64,000 bases of DNA, taken from positions 124,001 through 188,000 of the forward strand of contig NZ_JAPWIJ010000007.1 in the NCBI RefSeq assembly GCF_027270735.1, read 5' to 3'. Below the pieces are notes generated by a model. The model saw only the letters and a list, made by a program, of their open reading frames with translations, ran no database searches and was not told the origin of the DNA. The position numbers were made by a program, and so were the translations under genes. Source of the DNA: Rhodococcus ruber (GTDB lineage Bacteria > Actinomycetota > Actinomycetes > Mycobacteriales > Mycobacteriaceae). Positions 61,516 to 64,000 of this stretch are shown here, piece after piece (position 1 is the stretch's first letter; every line of letters starts with the position of its first letter).

Positions 61516-63153
61516 ATGACAGTTGCCGCGATCTACCTCGTCATCGCCTTCGGCTTGGGCGGACTCGCCATGGCGGTCCGGCTACCTCCACTGGTCGGCT
61601 TCCTGGCGGCCGGCTTCGTCATCAATGCCCTCGACATCGGTGATGTGCCCCAACTCGAGCTGATGGCAGACCTCGGCGTCACATTGCTGCTGTTCGCCAT
61701 CGGTCTCAAGCTCGACGTGCGAATTCTGCTGCGCCGAGAAGTGTGGCTGACGACGTCGATCCATCTGGTCGTCAGCGTGGTGCTCGGTACCACCGTCCTG
61801 TGGCTCGCGGCCGTCGCCGGAATGGCCATGCTGTCCGGGCAGAGCACGACGACGATCGCATTGCTCGCCTTCGCAATGTCTTTCTCGAGCACAGTATTCG
61901 TCGTCAAAGTTCTCGAAGAACGAGGCGAATCGCACGCACTCTACGGTCGTGTGGCCATCGGTGTGCTCGTGATGCAGGACATCGTTGCCGTGGTGTTCCT
62001 TACCGTCACCAGCGGCACACTGCCCAGTCCCTGGGCGGTGACTCTCGTACTCCTGTGGCCCCTGACACGGATCCTCCGAAAGGTATGGAGCGGGCTGGGC
62101 CACGGCGAGATGCAGTCGCTCTTCGGCATCGTGATGGCCCTCGTTCCGGGTTACGCCTTGTTTTCCGCGCTGGGGCTCAAAGGAGATCTGGGAGCCTTGA
62201 TCATCGGCGTTCTTCTGGCATCGCATCCGGCTTCCTCCGAGCTGTCCCGATCGTTGTTTCATGTCAAGGAACTGCTGTTGGTGGGCTTCTTCGTTTCCAT
62301 CGGCCTCTCCGGGTTGCCCGATGTTCCCAGCCTCGGAGTCGCCCTGCTGATGGTGCTCCTACTGCCGCTCAAATCGGTGCTGTACCTGGTGCTGTTCGCC
62401 ATGATGAAACTGCGGTATCGAACCGCGCTGCTCGCGGGATTGAGCCTGATGAACTACTCCGAATTCGGTCTGATCGTCGTCTCGGTGGGAGTGACGACCG
62501 GGCTGCTGGCACCGGCGTGGCTGGTCGAGATGTCGATCGCCGTGGCGTTGAGCTTCGTCGTGTCGGCTCTGGTGAACGGCCGGGGGCACCTGATGGTGGA
62601 GAAGATCGCGGCGCGGTTGCCTGATCAGGACGATCAGAGCCTGCACCCGGAGGAACGCTCCGGGGACGCGGGCGACGCCGAGGTCGTCGTGATCGGGATG
62701 GGGCGTGTCGGATTCGCGGCGTATCAGCGGCTTACCGAGCACTACCGGCTCAGCGTGGTGGGGGTCGACTACGACGGTCCTCGAATTCGTCGACTCGCGG
62801 AACAGGGTCTGCGAGTGCTGGAGGGGGACGCTACCGATCTCGATTTCTGGAATCAACTGCGGCACTCGGAATCCGTGCGGATCGCGGTGCTGGCAATGCC
62901 ACGTCACGGAGCCAACGTCACAGCACTCGCCTGTCTCCGCGAATCCGGATTCAGCGGAACCGTCGCGGCCGTCGCCCGCTACGACGACGAAGTTCAGTGG
63001 GCCAAGGAACACGGTGTGGACATCGCGTTCAACGTCTACGCCGGTGCCGGACTGGAGCTGGCGGATCAAGTGGGACACGGTGCCCCAAGCCCCCTCGGCG
63101 ACGGAGTCGACCCCGAGTCCGACGAACCGCACATACCGGGCAACTCCAGATGA
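61516..63153 (+). CDS. KefB-type monovalent cation:proton antiporter with TrkA-N domain
   Basis: A 545-residue CPA2 antiporter. About twelve hydrophobic helices occupy residues 1-360, with LPPLVGFLAAGFVI, FAIGLKLDVRIL, FSSTVFVVKVLEE, GVLVMQDIVAVVF and GFFVSIGLSG typical of KefB/KefC. After a charged linker, an RCK/TrkA-N Rossmann domain (about 387-510) starts VVVIGMGRVGFAAYQRL and continues VVGVDYDG and VLEGDATD, a nucleotide-binding regulatory fold. It probably exchanges K+ or Na+ for protons under nucleotide control. ATG 61516 was chosen because helix 1 begins right after it; the frame extends upstream to 61456 without homologous content. Confidence 0.9.
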   Translation: MTVAAIYLVIAFGLGGLAMAVRLPPLVGFLAAGFVINALDIGDVPQLELMADLGVTLLLFAIGLKLDVRILLRREVWLTTSIHLVVSVVLGTTVLWLAAVAGMAMLSGQSTTTIALLAFAMSFSSTVFVVKVLEERGESHALYGRVAIGVLVMQDIVAVVFLTVTSGTLPSPWAVTLVLLWPLTRILRKVWSGLGHGEMQSLFGIVMALVPGYALFSALGLKGDLGALIIGVLLASHPASSELSRSLFHVKELLLVGFFVSIGLSGLPDVPSLGVALLMVLLLPLKSVLYLVLFAMMKLRYRTALLAGLSLMNYSEFGLIVVSVGVTTGLLAPAWLVEMSIAVALSFVVSALVNGRGHLMVEKIAARLPDQDDQSLHPEERSGDAGDAEVVVIGMGRVGFAAYQRLTEHYRLSVVGVDYDGPRIRRLAEQGLRVLEGDATDLDFWNQLRHSESVRIAVLAMPRHGANVTALACLRESGFSGTVAAVARYDDEVQWAKEHGVDIAFNVYAGAGLELADQVGHGAPSPLGDGVDPESDEPHIPGNSR

Positions 63154-63177
63154 GCCGGCGGGACATCGACCGATCGA

Positions 63178-64000
63178 TCAGGTACTGCCTGCCGCTCCGC
63201 CTCCTCCACCTGCACCTCCGCCCGAGGCAACAGATCCGCTACCACCGGACACGAACACTCCGGAGAACGCCGCCCAGGGGAGCACCACGGGCCCGCCCGT
63301 CGCGTATTCGGCACCCGCGGGTGATGTGAAGGCTCGCAGCGGCGTGTCATTCCCGGGGTCGGTTGCGGCCTCCAGTCGTTTGCGAAAATAAGGGGCCAAG
63401 CCGAATGCAACGATGTCGGGCAGAGCTGCATCGAGATCGACCGACTCATCGTTGTCCTTGGCGGCCTGTTTCAGTCCGTCTCGGTATGCCTCCCAGGGGC
63501 GGGAGGCGTCCAGGCCTGCGACCGAGAACCGTGAGTACACGATCGCCGTCGACAGTCCCGCAACGAAGAGTAGGGCCGATGCCACTACCGCAAGCCACAT
63601 CGTCGGGGCACCCGACGTCGCAACGGCGATTCCTCCGATCGCGACCGTTCCGCCGAGTACGCCCAGACCGGCCAGCACTGCCCGGCGTCGACCTGTGCCG
63701 TCGGCAACGAATCCGCTGGAGTGCAGTCTTTTGTCCACGAGATCTTTCGTTGCGCCGGGACCCCGCGCGACCTTCGTCAACTCGTCGCCGTGTACGACAT
63801 CGTCTTCTGCACGTTCGGCGAGCATCGACCAGACCGCCTGTTGGACATCGCCGCGGACACGGGTTCGATCGAGAAGCCTGATCCTGACTGTTCCTCTGTC
63901 GAACTTTCCCGGCTTCTTGTCCTGCTCGAAGGTGAGCGCATCGGCGGTGGCAAGCGCCAGTACGGTCCCCGGTACGCCGCTGGGCTGCGCGCTGCGGTGT
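63178..64000 (-). CDS. DUF2207-family membrane protein, C-terminal part (partial)
   Basis: The reverse frame is open from the stop at 63178 to the right edge of the window, so the gene is cut and 273 residues are visible. The entering part reads GTVLALATADALTFEQDKK and RIRLLDRTRVRGDVQQAVW, a winged-helix-like soluble segment. Two adjacent hydrophobic helices follow (AVLAGLGVLGGTVAIGG and MWLAVVASALLFVAGLS), then a soluble stretch (DASRPWEAYRDGLKQA) and a Gly-rich tail. The arrangement, and the Gly-rich end, match DUF2207 membrane proteins. Function unknown. ATG at 63825 is internal, not the start. The stop lies 24 bp after the convergent antiporter gene. Confidence 0.75.
   Translation of the reverse strand, partial: HRSAQPSGVPGTVLALATADALTFEQDKKPGKFDRGTVRIRLLDRTRVRGDVQQAVWSMLAERAEDDVVHGDELTKVARGPGATKDLVDKRLHSSGFVADGTGRRRAVLAGLGVLGGTVAIGGIAVATSGAPTMWLAVVASALLFVAGLSTAIVYSRFSVAGLDASRPWEAYRDGLKQAAKDNDESVDLDAALPDIVAFGLAPYFRKRLEAATDPGNDTPLRAFTSPAGAEYATGGPVVLPWAAFSGVFVSGGSGSVASGGGAGGGGGAAGST

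Overview
The window is a high-GC actinobacterial chromosome segment, most likely from Rhodococcus or a close relative in the Corynebacteriales/Mycobacteriales. The evidence is gene content and order. From memory, the genes pafC, tatA, tatC, helY, a DUF4333 protein, a 5'-3' exonuclease, pepE, cobalamin genes, cobN, fxsA, lnt, rbpA and a small zinc-ribbon protein follow the order of the Mycobacterium tuberculosis block from Rv2095c down to Rv2049c. GTG starts, 4-bp ATGA/GTGA overlaps and C/G-ending codons fit this. No tRNA, rRNA, CRISPR array, insertion sequence or phage gene was seen.

Region 1 (1-8.3 kb) is housekeeping: the end of pafC, the Tat secretion genes tatA/tatC, a Ski2-like helicase with an RGG-rich insert, a repeat-rich DUF4333 membrane protein, an exonuclease, a proline peptidase and a nucleotidyltransferase-like protein. 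Region 2 (8.3-19.5 kb) is aerobic cobalamin synthesis. An SDR gene, cobL and cobK run forward; cobG, cobH and cobIJ run in reverse; cobN runs forward behind a cobalamin riboswitch. PPOX/F420-type and VOC proteins flank them. cobM, which sits between cobL and cobK in M. tuberculosis, is missing here. Region 3 (19.5-28.9 kb) carries a TSUP permease with TldD/TldE, a NarL-type two-component pair, FxsA, an amidohydrolase and the lipoprotein N-acyltransferase Lnt.

Region 4 (28.9-59.6 kb) is the accessory part, a specialised-metabolite locus lying between lnt and rbpA, where relatives carry a polyprenol-phosphate-mannose synthase. It has a 666-bp leader, one 26.8-kb gene for an 8,922-residue seven-module NRPS with a C-terminal thioesterase, a small secreted glycine-zipper protein, and a convergent pair for a fused aminodeoxychorismate synthase and an aminodeoxychorismate-mutase-like protein (PapA/PapB-like). 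The pair suggests that 4-aminophenylalanine or a relative is a building block. The assembly line reads C-(half C)-A-T / C-A-T / C-A-T-E / C-A-T / C-A-T-E / C-A-T / C-A-T-TE. The predicted product is an N-acylated heptapeptide, X1-Ser-D-X3-X4-D-Thr-X6-X7, released by hydrolysis or cyclisation. The adenylation domains of modules 1 and 3 are copies of one 1,529-bp block that appears identical at the nucleotide level. Its codon use is strikingly different from its surroundings and its ends fall on domain borders, which looks like a natural adenylation-domain swap followed by copying inside the gene.

Region 5 (59.8-64 kb) returns to core genes: rbpA with a textbook terminator, a zinc-ribbon protein, TerB, a KefB-like antiporter and the C-terminal part of a DUF2207 membrane protein cut by the window edge.
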